This document shows, piece after piece, positions 1-9,868 of a stretch of 58,000 nucleotides of DNA. The notes beneath the pieces were generated by a model. It made no database searches. It was given only the letters and a program-made list of their open reading frames with translations, and was not told the origin of the DNA. Both the position numbers and the translations under genes were made by a program. This stretch comes from Cryptomeria japonica (lineage: Eukaryota; Streptophyta; Pinopsida; Cupressales; Cupressaceae): assembly GCF_030272615.1 (NCBI RefSeq), contig NC_081412.1, forward strand, positions 696,578,083 through 696,636,082. The letters are read 5' to 3'. Position 1 is the stretch's first letter. Each line of letters begins with the position of its first letter.

Positions 1-347
1 TGATTTCCAATGATTGGTGATTAGAACGTAATTTCTGGCAATTTCCAGCGACTTCCAGCGATCTCCTTGTGTCCCAAACCCCGGTACGAACCCAGGGCTG
101 AACCTGGCTCGCACTCGGTCCGGGCTCAAACCTAGCCCCACATCCAGAGGCTAAGCCATGATTCTGGTATCACAGAAAATAACTCTTTGGTAAACAAATA
201 TAAAGTCAACATCTCTTAAATAAATAAAAAGTAAATTAAATCGAACAATGTAAATAATTCTTAATTAGTTCTAATGTAAAAATAATAATTTTTAAGTAAA
301 TAACTGCAGACTGGTATCCCTTGGCATTTTTTAAATAACATAGGAGG
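1..347. other. AT-rich DNA without a recognisable gene
   Basis: No supported coding region. Positions 60-160 carry several degenerate copies of a GC-richer phrase resembling 'gaaccCAGGGctgaacc'. The rest is AT-rich. A segment at 155-176 weakly resembles a reversed initiator-Met primer site but is too degenerate to call. Confidence 0.5.
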
Positions 348-559
348 ATGTGAGGAGAAGAATTTAGTCTCCTGAATAACAAGAAGCATGATTTTCCCAA
401 AAGCCTATGTAGAGAAAAATTGAAAATAAAACAAACTAATCCTAGAGGCTAGAATGTGAGGAGAAGAATTTAGTCTCCTGAATAACAAGAAGCATGATTT
501 TCCCAAAAGCCTATGTAGAGAAAAATTGAAAATAAAACAAACTAATCCTAGAGGCTAGA
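348..559. repeat. Perfect 106-bp tandem duplication (2 copies)
   Basis: Copy 1 is 348-453 and copy 2 is 454-559; by eye they are identical over the full 106 bp, starting with 'atgtgaggagaag' and ending 'gaggctaga'. The absence of differences suggests a recent duplication or an assembly artefact. No ORF is associated with it. Confidence 0.9.
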
Positions 560-1596
560 ATTATCTAAAAGAATATCTATAAATAAAATGCTTAGCATCT
601 ATAATATGCACCTAAGCAAGATGTTTATAAACGAACATGTAATAATTTGTGATTTACATTAACCGTCCAACATACCAAGGACATCCCATAATACCATTCT
701 AGAAAATTTGCATGCTCCAGTATACTATGATTTTACAGTCAAGATCCCCCCTCGATAATCTTACTTGGACTTTGTATAATTTGGGTGTGTTAAAATGCTA
801 GAATGCTGAATGCGTTTGAATTGAATGTATGTTTCCAGCAATTCAAGTAATTGAAAAGTCCTTAAAGGTTTCTTATGATCTGTATATCGTTTTGTACTTT
901 TTACGAAGATTTACTTCTTTTTCATGAGAAAATCACTCATAAATTATAGGTGCACCTTGCTTCCCGATCTTCTGGGCAAGTTTGATAATCTTGTTTTTAC
1001 AACAATGAGCTGGATGATCCATTTGGATACAGTCTTCCACCATTAATAAGGCTTGTATTATCGGTAGTTGAGTCTAACTATTCTTGTATTTAAGCTTTAC
1101 TAGTGATTGTGTTTGCTTTCTTGGCAAACACATAGAGGGAAGTATTCTACTTTTCTTAAATTTGTTATTCTTCTTGTTTTTGCTTTGTGTGTATTGTGTG
1201 ATAGACAACTTACGATTTTGATAAACTTGATTGGCAAAAAAGTGTCCAAACAATAAAAACTAGGAAATTTGTAAATCAAGAAATTGTTAGTCTGTTGAAA
1301 TTTGGAAATATTTAGTTCTTTTTTTTGTAAAATACACATCTTTTGGGAAATTGTGTTTTTTCTCAACATTTGAAAAGATACGATCTTTAGAAGTAAACCA
1401 GATAATTGAAGATTCTGGTAATGTTGCTTTTTACTGTAGAGCTTTCTACAAAAGTGTTTTAGAGAGATTTCTCATGTCTGCTAGTATAAATAATCATCTT
1501 GTGTAAATGTTATGGATAAACACCTTTTGTAGTACTAATTCAAATATGTTTTTGCCTGTATATATTCTAGTTTGTTCTTGATGTCAAGGTTGTACA
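560..1596. other. Non-coding AT-rich DNA
   Basis: Only short ORFs with no recognisable domain. I searched for upstream exons of the ACBP-like gene (acyl-CoA-binding domain or first ankyrin repeat) and saw none. The stretch ends where the inverted-end unit begins at 1597. Confidence 0.5.
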
Positions 1597-1962
1597 TGTT
1601 GCGACCTTTTCACACATCGCTCCATTGCAAATGGGGACCCCCTATTTTTTAGGCTTTTGCCTTGGTGTCGCAACTGCTAAGTCCAGTCTTTTTGCAATGA
1701 GGAGTTAGAGTTTTTGAGAAGTCATCTAGGTCAAATAGGGAATTCATGCTCAGAATAGTGTCTGGACGTCATCAAAGTGCTCAAAAGGCCCAGGGGACGA
1801 AAATCACAATTGCTTAGGGTACACCTTCCTATTTTTAAGGAATTTTGCTTTTTTGCTTTTTTTGCCTTTTTATTTTATTTTTGGCACTTTGGGACCAATC
1901 CGGGAAGCAACCTTTTTTGGCTTGCTTTTTGCTTTTTTGAAAGTAGACCTAGGGTTGGGTCC

Positions 1963-3006
1963 TGTTGATGTGTATTTTGTACACGACCAAACACAGAATA
2001 AAATACCTAGAGGTATCTTATCCTCTCTTGAGTAAAGTCTTCGAATGCTGAAGATATCGCAAAAAAGGATCAATCGGAAGGACTTCAAGGTTTTGCTTTG
2101 TAGGATCTCTACTTGCGGATAAGCACCGGTGGTCGTTGTGTTTGCTGTTTCTTCAAGGGGCCTTACGTACTTTCAAAGAAAGCTTGTTCGTGCTACTATC
2201 TTTTCAAATGAGGAAACAGGATTTTCCTAATACTAACAGATTTTCAAAAAAGATCAAAAGATAAGGGTTTCGAGGAAGAGATACTTAAACTAATCCTAAG
2301 AGAATGACTTAATGAGAACTGGTCTTGATAAGATTCTACCAATTTCAGTATCGCCAAAGGATTACAACTCCACTGGAATTGGTGCGATCTTCTAAGGGTA
2401 TTCAACGATTTTCAAATCACCAAGGAGATGGATACTATCAGGGAGATACATATCAATACTTCTAATGATGATTGAACTCTTAACCAATCTTAATGTTTCC
2501 AGTTGACCACACAAGGCGTTCTTACAATTAGTAAGAGGCTAGTGGTTTGGAATGTGAGTCTTATCGAAGATTAGGCACAACATTCGTCCTTCAAACTTAA
2601 AATTTAAATGCTATCTCTACTAAGAGTGATTGAAGAAGATAAACAATCATGAAAGTAGCCACAAGGATTGCAACAAAACACCATAACTTCAATATTTCAT
2701 TGATCTCATAGCCAAATAAACAACAATTGTTCAACTTTCTCTCTTCACTACTCAATTCTTTGCTACTAACAAAATTAAACTTGCTTCTCTCCAACTTTCT
2801 AACTTTTCTAACCCCTTTTTCAAATGAAATGAGTGAGGGCTTATATAGCACTCTCAAATACAATGAACGACCCGGATCAAAAGACGATCGATGGCTGAGA
2901 TTTTGACACCTAAGTCCCCATTTAGATAAACATTAGTAATCCATAGCCAATAAAAATTGGCAGAAATAACGAGGAGACATAGACCAATAGGAATTAAGCT
3001 GCCACA
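1963..3006 (-). mobile_element. LTR-like block downstream of the orphan gene
   Basis: Read on the minus strand the block starts 'TGTGGCAGC' at 3006, a few bases after the orphan ORF stop, and ends 'CACATCAACA' at 1963, giving TG...CA ends and about 1.04 kb. It has a minus-strand TATA box at 2847-2841 ('TATATAA') followed by a leader-like stretch. A convincing polypurine tract before 3006 is missing and no second copy exists in the window, so LTR identity is an inference from the ends and promoter only. Confidence 0.4.
2841..2847 (-). promoter_or_regulatory. TATA box in LTR-like block
   Basis: 'GCTATATAAGCCC' on the minus strand, in a context similar to plant LTR promoters. Transcription would run toward lower coordinates, away from the orphan gene. 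Confidence 0.4.
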
Positions 3007-3011
3007 TCATC

Positions 3012-6000
3012 TTATAACAACTTTTCATCTAGAACTTTGTTCCCTTTCCTACGCTCTTTTCTAGCATATTCAATGAATCTGGACACAATTCCCTCAATCT
3101 CAGCAATGGGAATTTCAGGAAGATTCTTCATTCGTTCTTCCAAGTGAAGGACTTGATTGAAAGCAGTGAGAAGAGTTGTCTCCCACCCAGGCTCAAGTTC
3201 TTTGGTCTTCTCAATCAGGAACATAGTAGCATACATTTGATCTCGCTGCCTTTCTGTAACGATGTTCTCTCCTTTGCAAAAGATGATCTTGATTCTGTCT
3301 TCCAACTCCTGGATGTCCACATCTGTCTCGATCTCAATCCGTTTGTCAAGGATGGTACACAACACCTCAAACACCTTGTCTTGAGCTGGATGGATAGTGC
3401 CTTCAACTCGGTTGCATCTGGTGTTGACGTCTTCAAAAAGAACTTCCTTCATCTGGAGCAGAGCTGACCACTGCAGGAGCCTATGGGTTCCTCCATCCTT
3501 TATATTTTCTTGTGCTAGAATCCGTCTTGGTGTTTCTCTTATCACTTGTAAGACTGGGATGATAACATCTCTAGTGTGAGTGAATGCAGCTACAGTTATC
3601 ATTAGATTATGGATAATCTCAAGGACTTGGATAGCTCGATGAACTGTCTTCATCATTCTTGTTGCAAATTCAATGGCTACCTTGTAAGATTCATCAATCC
3701 AAGAACTCATGAGTTGAACTAGGCTCTTCACCCTCTCTGCCTCACTTATTGATTCAAGAGGAAGTGCATGTAAAGGCGATATTGCTGGATCCTATCGTCT
3801 CAAAGGCTGGTTAAGATGGCTAAAATAATTCCTCCAAGCACTGACCTCCTTTTCAAGCTTCTTATTCCTTTCCACTTCCTCTTTGAGTTTGTCTTTGAGT
3901 GCTTTCAGTGAATCTGTTGCTTCTTCCATAGCCTGCTCGGTGGTAAGTGGACCAAGATCAAATGTTTCTAGATCATATTCTTCCGCTAGAATCTCATCCT
4001 CATACTTGTCCACCACTGGTGTAGCTATTTGCAGTTTTCTGGATCCGGTCTCATCTCCAATTACCTTCGACATCTTTGTGGCCTTCTTCTTTTCTATTAC
4101 TTCATGAGAATTTCCTATAAGGCTTTCCAAGTCAAATACATGTTCTTCCTCTTCAACCATAACTACCCTTGTCAACCTCTCTTTTAGCCAATCCGGAATG
4201 GCAGATCTCCTTTCCCTTACTTGAATTTCTTTAGGCAGAGGTCTATCTCCTCTAAAAAGAGATGTTGCCTCATCATCATTCTTTTCTTCTCGTTGCTCAT
4301 TAGCACCAACCTGGGGAGATTGACTTGATGAATGCTGATGTGTCTGTCCTTTTCCTTGTTTATCATTCTGTACCATGGATTCCATAGACTCGTCAATTTC
4401 ATATACTATCTGCTTCTGATCTTCTCCTTGACTTGCTTCCTTTTCATGCCTAGAAGATGTGCTTGGTGGGCGATCAGGATTCATTTTCTGCTTCTTTTTG
4501 GAAGGTTCTCTTTTCTCAGGTCCTTTCCTCTTTGAACCTTTGGAATGAGAAGTATTCTCAGTCACACTTGCCTCTCCTTCTTCTGGTCTTGTTTCCAAGG
4601 TGAATGTCATAGATACATTCTGCTCCTTCAACTTTTGATGCTGTACATCCACCTATCTGCGAGTGCAAGATAAAACGGGAGCCATCAAAGCTCTTAGGTC
4701 TAAAACCTCGGGCTCATTCCTGGACATTTATCCAAAAGTCTTCCACTTGAAACTCATGTTTGTACTTCTTCCCGACTGTCTCTTCTATATAACCACGAGG
4801 ATCAAAATTCTCCCTTGAGGCAAAGGATGTGAATGAATATAGAGACAATTCCTTCTCCGCATCTTCCGCGGCCTGAGTGTTAGGACACACTTCAACTGAG
4901 TTCCCTAGTATGATGGGTACGGGAATCCCATTTCCATGCTTGTGTCTTGATGCCTTTGCATAAGCTGCCAACTGTCTAGTCACCTCAAGTAGTATTATCC
5001 TGTCTGTAGGATATCTTGGCAACATGTAGGGAGGCGAAGGACATCCATGAACTTTGATGTATGTGAATTTTGGAAACTGAATGAACCATGTACCATGCTT
5101 CTTCACGAGCTCCTATGCATCCAGAGACAGTCGATTGTGAATCCCTCCTTGCAATGTCTTGGTGATATACATCGTGAAGGTGTCATTGACTAGCTTGTAG
5201 TCACTCCTGGGCAGATGATGCAGTTGAACATAAGAATCACAAACTCTTATTTCTCTGGGTCCTCTTCCAACAACTCCTCTGTGAGGTAGTCTTGCATAAT
5301 CAAAACCTCTGATCAAGGCATATATAACATGTGAACTCGTGAAATGACTTGGTAGGCCTTAGTCTTCTCAACTGCACGTCCATGCTGTTGCTAATGATTC
5401 TAGCCCAATTGAGCATTTCTTTTCCTTGGACGATCAGTTGTATGAAGAAGAACATCCACTTGTCGAAGAAGAAAGCTTGAGAGGCACCCGTGACTCGATT
5501 GAGCATGGTTATCAAGTCCTTGAATTCTTCTTGGAAGTCGATTCTATGTGGCGTATTGGGAATCTTGTTCAAGCGAGGTCTGCTCTTGAGTAGCCAATTC
5601 TTGTTAATGAAGTTCAAGCAGGAATCAGGATCATCCTCATAGATAGACCTAGCTCCTTCTAGACTTTTGTAGATCATGTCTCTATGTTCCGGGAGATGAA
5701 AAGCTTCATTGATAGCTTCCTCTGAAAGGTAGGCTAAGATAGTTCCATCCTCGGCTACGATCGTCCTTGAATGTGAATCATAATGCCGAGCACACTCGAT
5801 CATCAACTCATGGCACTTGATTGCGGGAGGGAAACTTGCAGCCTTGATGATGCCACTCTCAATTATCTTCTTTGCAACAGGTGACAGCTTGCTGATGTAG
5901 GGCACTTCTCGAAACTTCTTCACATTGAAGTTTCCTAGATTGGTGTCTCCGATATTGCTCCACTTGGACACGATCCTGGTCTCCAATTCGTCATTCCTCT

Positions 6001-6058
6001 GATCCTCCTTGATGAGAGCCTGTCGAGTAGTGGATCCTCCGGCCTTGGGGGTCGTCAT
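3012..6058 (-). pseudogene. Orphan gene of about 1,000 codons, repeat-associated, broken
   Basis: I do not recognise the protein. The start ATG is at 6058 (product begins MTTPKAGGSTT). The reading continues in pieces: 6058-5300, then a frame change; 5316-5113, ended by a TAG; 5106-4714; a frame change near 4714; then one frame from about 4700 to the stop at 3012, interrupted by TAG at 3794-3792. The N-terminal ~430 residues look globular and contain 'LSEEAINEAFHLPEH', reminiscent of the plant mobile/transposon-protein type domain found in repeat-borne ORFs (tentative). The middle (about 4650-4250) is charged and low in complexity, with lysine/arginine clusters that could be a nuclear localisation signal. 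The C-terminal third is helical with a coiled coil near 3850-3800. No gag, protease or RT motif is visible. It lies between the hairpin array upstream and an LTR-like block directly downstream. Confidence 0.7.
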
Positions 6059-6065
6059 TTGATAC

Positions 6066-6308
6066 CTACACAAAAGCTTAAAGTTAGGGTTTGAGCATAA
6101 TATCTTAAGGTATAGGATTTAAGACCTTTCAAGAAAATAACTAAATATTAATTTGAAAATGATATGATAAATCCTAGATTTATGAATTTTCAAATTAATA
6201 TTAATTATGAATGGAAATCAGATTGCACAAGACTTAAATTTTCAAAGGATTGCAATGGAAATCAAACTAAAATCTTGAACAAACTTTCAAAATTCTGATT
6301 ATTCATAC
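6066..6308 (-). other. Probable 5'-UTR intron of the orphan gene
   Basis: On the minus strand a donor 'AG|GTATGAAT' lies at 6309/6308 and an acceptor 'TTTTGTGTAG|GTATC' at 6066/6065, 7 bp upstream of the ATG at 6058. The 243-bp interval is AT-rich, like plant introns. It is predicted from splice signals only. Confidence 0.5.
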
Positions 6309-6620
6309 CTCTTCCTTGGATTTTAGCTATCAACCTTGAAAAATGAAAGAAGGAAGATGAGGATTTGCTGGACAAGGATGTTTGATTTGAATTTCTGGTC
6401 CTCTCTTTGATGGCTTCAATCCTCAATTAACCTTCAAGCTTCCTCCAAAATCTGGAAATTAACCTCCAACCAGCTCTTCAATCAAAATTCGCTTTCAATC
6501 AACCTTCAAGATCTGGAAATTTGTCTTGAACCTGCTCAATTTCGCACCACTAGGTCTACTCCTCAAATTCGCACAAGGGAAAATAAATGAATGATTTAAA
6601 ATTTCAAAACACACCTCTCT

Positions 6621-6627
6621 TTATATA
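6621..6627 (-). promoter_or_regulatory. TATA box of the orphan gene
   Basis: 'CCCTATATAAAGAG' on the minus strand, about 560 bp upstream of the ATG at 6058 and followed by a leader free of obvious long ORFs. Together with the predicted intron it gives a gene-like promoter, leader and coding layout. The hairpin array starts about 540 bp upstream of it. Confidence 0.55.
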
Positions 6628-7160
6628 GGGCGCTCACCTTGATTTCCCTTAAGGCGGACTTGGCAAATAGGGAATAAAATAAAATAAAATTCCTCTTAAA
6701 GGATGACCGACTTGCTTGTAAAGGCAAAATAATGAATATTGAGCGCTCAAGCATAATTTTTTAATTTTTTAAATTAATTTCCAAGCCAAGGGTGGATTTT
6801 TTCATTTATTTCAAGGCTTAGAAATTAATTAATTAAGTTATAAATGTCCTTATTCATGCGAATTTGTCTTAGTCTCCCAAATGTGTTGTAATAGGCAAAT
6901 TTAGTGAAAGACTATAGGCTAGCTTAGGGAATGTTAAAGCTTGATTAAGGCTTGATGAATCTTCATTCCTTAGGCATTAAAATATTCAAAGTTTAGGTCT
7001 CTCCAAGGAGGCTTGCTTGAATTTTTATCTAGGCTTGTTTGCTTCATTAATCAACATCCTTACAACCTAGATTTGCCATCTCCCATGCTCTTGCCATCAT
7101 AATTTTGCAACTTGCCTTCAACTTAGCTCAAACAAGGTGAATAATAGGAGTTCTCAAGAA

Positions 7161-8386
7161 TTTCGCCCTGGACCCTTTGGAAGGGTCAGGAGTGATTTTC
7201 TTGACTAGGCCTTGAATACCTCATTTTCTTCACTTCAAAATCCTCCGGAAGGCGAGCATATGCTTGTTTTGGTCTGACAAAGCCTAGGATTTCCATTTTT
7301 AGCCTTTCACATGGGTAAATTAGGTGCAAATGGGAATTTCGCTCTGGACCCTTTGGAAGGGTCAGGAGTGAAATTTCCTTTCCTGGCTAAAATTCACCTT
7401 TGCTTGATCATCAACCTTCTCTAAGGCATTCTCCAAGGTCCATTCATCTCAACCACTGACTTGGTTCAACAATATTTTGAAGGAAACACTGCATTTTGGG
7501 AATTTCGCTCTAGACCCTTTGGAAGGGTCAGGAGCGAAATTCACCTTTCAGGCCAAATTTCCAATCTCCTTCACTTCAATTCATCAAAATTCCTTCAGTT
7601 TGAATCCACTTCTCAACATGCTAGCATTGGTTTGATCCTCACAAGGCGAAAAAGGTCAATTTTGCTCAACAACCTATCCAGGGACAAGACCTATCCAGAA
7701 TTTCGCTCTGGACCCTTTAGAAGGGTTAGGAGCGAATTCCTCATCTGAGCTCAAAATCCACATTTTTGAAAGTAAAACATCTTTCCAAGGCACTCTAAAT
7801 AGCTTGTTTCACTGTAGTCCAGGCCTGGTTTCACTCAAGTCTTGAAGGAAAAAGTGTTTGTAGGGTTTTTCGCTCTGGACCCTTTGGAAGGGTCAGGAGC
7901 GAATTTCTTTGCTTGTAGCCCATTTTTCATCATTTCAACTTCAATCCACCTCACAAGGCTAGGAAATAGTTCTCTCCTTTCATTTAATCCAAGTTTGACT
8001 TGATTTTGCAAGGCAAAATAGGTGATTGAAGGATTTTCGCCTTGGACCCTTTGGAAGGGTCAGGAACGATTTTCCTCCTCTGGCCTAAAATCATCATTTT
8101 TGGAGACAACCATCAACTCAAGGGCAATCTCAAGGGCATCTTTTACCTTGGTCTAGGCATAGCTTAGCATAAATTTGAAAGGAATAGTTTGATTTTAGAA
8201 TTTTCGCTCTGGACCCTTTGGAAGGGTCAGGAGCGAAAATCTTATTTTAGGGCAATTTTGCCGTCCTTTCAACTTCAAATTACCTCCAAGACTTGGAACA
8301 TCTTGCCTCACTCCTCTCCAGGGTATAAAAACCAGAATCTTGACTTGATTTGCAAGGAAAAAGGGTGATCTTAAGAATTTCACGAA
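7161..8386. repeat. Array of seven hairpins at ~167-bp spacing plus one collapsed copy
   Basis: A 37-bp near-palindrome, left arm 'TTTCGCTCTGGACCCTT', loop 'TGG', right arm 'AAGGGTCAGGAGCGAAA', starts at 7161, 7337, 7503, 7701, 7868, 8035 and 8202. Fifteen of 17 arm positions pair in the consensus. Spacings are 176, 166, 198, 167, 167 and 167 bp. The core 'GGACCCTTTGGAAGGGTCAGG' is nearly invariant while the intervals diverge. Intervals alternate between two types: intervals 1, 3, 5 and the one after copy 7 share 'cttcacttcaa'-like blocks and 'ttgacttgattttgcaagg'; intervals 2, 4 and 6 share 'ctggcctaaaatcatcattttt' and 'tttgaaggaaa' blocks. The unit therefore looks like a dimer of about 335-375 bp. 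Short ORFs across it are by-products. Confidence 0.93.
8324..8331 (+). promoter_or_regulatory. Possible plus-strand TATA box after hairpin array
   Basis: 'CAGGGTATAAAAACCAG' lies in the last array interval, where the equivalent interval before it has no TATA. If the right end at 8902 is the 3' end of a plus-strand LTR, this could be its promoter, with the hairpins in U3. Weak evidence. Confidence 0.3.
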
Positions 8387-8904
8387 AAATGTATCAACTT
8401 TCTCAATTACGCCTCAAAAGTCAACAATCTTGATCATTTCCTTCCAAAACTCCTTAATTCATCATCTAGTGCATTCGTTCATCAATTTTTGAAATCACCA
8501 CTTTCATCCCTCTCTGACCACTGACTCTGCTCAATCGACTCAGACCTGGAAGAAAACAGGACTCTAACAAGAAAACCATCAAATTAGACCTACCCTGACC
8601 TTAGACCTATTCACCTTGCTCTTCAATCTCACCATCCTGATTCTCCTGAAAGGAAATACTTCATTAAGGCAAACTTAAGGTTCCAGGCAGACAACTAACG
8701 ACCCCTCAAAACTAGGCTAGACTCAGCTTGAAAGGAACCCTAAAACGAGCTTTTAGAGATTAGCCCTAATCTAGCCAGCCCAGGCAACCACTCACTCACT
8801 CAAAGCCAAGCAAGCAGAGAGAAAAACTAAGGGAAAGCAAAACCCTAAGAAAAAAGAGGGGGTCCCCATTCTGATGGGGCGATGTGTGAAATGGTCACAA
8901 CATC

Positions 8905-8917
8905 TGGCGACACCACT
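8905..8917 (+). promoter_or_regulatory. Possible tRNA-Arg-type primer binding site
   Basis: Two bases after the 'CACAACA' end at 8902 comes 'TGGCGACACCACT'. Many plant Gypsy elements have a 'TGGCGACTC' primer site complementary to a tRNA-Arg 3' end. The first eight bases match and the rest has drifted. It supports a plus-strand LTR ending at 8902. A perfect 18-bp palindrome 'AAATGTTCGCGAACATTT' follows at 8920-8937. Confidence 0.4.
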
Positions 8918-8939
8918 AAAAATGTTCGCGAACATTTGA

Positions 8940-9868
8940 GAATCAATCCATCTTTGAAGAATACTCAGAGAATCTTCCTCAATAAATCAAGGAGTTAAAC
9001 AACACTTACAAGAAGAGACTTTCATATTGAGACAGAGTACTAAGTCCGTAGTTATCCATGTGTGTGCAATGAGTTAATTCCCCTCAACAAGACGATCATG
9101 ATCTCCAAGTTCCCCTGTGATTAGCTACGTAGTTTATCTGAACCTCAAAAGAATCCTGGATAGAGCCTTGCTGCTAGTCAGACATCCATAGTCCCGACGA
9201 GGTTAGCACCGCAAGCTCACGAACATTGCTCCATTGCCAGCCGGGCGTCCATAGCCTCGATGGAGTTATCCGTATATTCCCGTTAGCCAATTTTGGTATT
9301 TCCTTTTATTTCATCTTTTCTTGATTTTTCTCTTTCATTTTCTCATATTGCCTTTTCATTCCATCAATTCTTTTGGCTCATAAGCAGTGAAGCTTACTAG
9401 GGTTTGAGGATTGCGGTGGTGCTGAAGCCAGATTTTAGATTTTTCACTAATCACAGCTTAGCCTGAAAACCATAATGACTCGGAGATTATAAGTGTGAAA
9501 AGATATAATAACTGAAGGACACTAATATCTGAGTCCAATAAGCCAATCTTACTTTATTGCAAATACAGCCTGACTCAAAATTTTATCAAGAAAAACTTCT
9601 TCGTGCTTCTAAAAAAAGGACTTCATGATTGACCAAATGAAACAGACAATCCAGCGGGAAGTTAGAGTGCTTCATCACAAAATCGCCCTTTTCAAATGGA
9701 TACCCCTCAAAACAAACAAACCAACCTAACCTAAGACACCAAAACCACCTAAACTAAGGCCCAAAACAAAACTAAGGAAAGAAAACAAAACACACCACAC
9801 ACCAAACTAAACAAACCGAACTGAAAAGAAACAAGGCTAACTGTATACAAAGGCAGACCCTCTGAACT
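8940..9868. other. Non-coding stretch between primer site and Gypsy pol
   Basis: No coding region found. On the minus strand it lies directly 3' of the Gypsy integrase, so it should include 3' UTR, polypurine tract and possibly LTR sequence. A purine-rich run near 9685-9700 (minus strand 'GAAAAGGGCGATTTTG') before 'TGATGAAGC' is a candidate tract/LTR junction, but no matching second LTR is present. Confidence 0.4.

Larger units (their letters stand above)
1597..8902. mobile_element. 7.3-kb unit with about 50-bp inverted ends, enclosing the orphan gene and hairpin array
   Basis: The left end begins 'TGTTGCGACCTTTTCACACA' at 1597. The reverse complement of the right end, ending at 8902, begins 'TGTTGTGACCATTTCACACA'. 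The similarity continues for roughly 50 bp on both sides, through a small hairpin and a 'GGGGACCCCCT' block, with few mismatches. TG...CA termini are typical of LTRs, but these ends are inverted relative to each other. No matching target duplication was found (left flank ends 'tgtaca', right flank starts 'tctggcga'). Possible explanations are a TIR element, two inverted LTR ends of related families, or one very long LTR. I cannot decide between them. Confidence 0.45.

Noticed and set aside
155-176. Reversed initiator-Met primer site near the window start
   Set aside because: Too many mismatches to TGGTATCAGAGC and no LTR-like sequence next to it.
7461-7748. Arg/Ser-rich ORF across the hairpins as a gene
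   Set aside because: Its repeated peptide comes from the hairpin sequence; other units have stops in that frame.
7161-8240. CRISPR-like array (regular repeats with different spacers)
   Set aside because: The genome is plant nuclear, spacers are about 130 bp and related to each other in an alternating pattern, and no cas-like genes exist.
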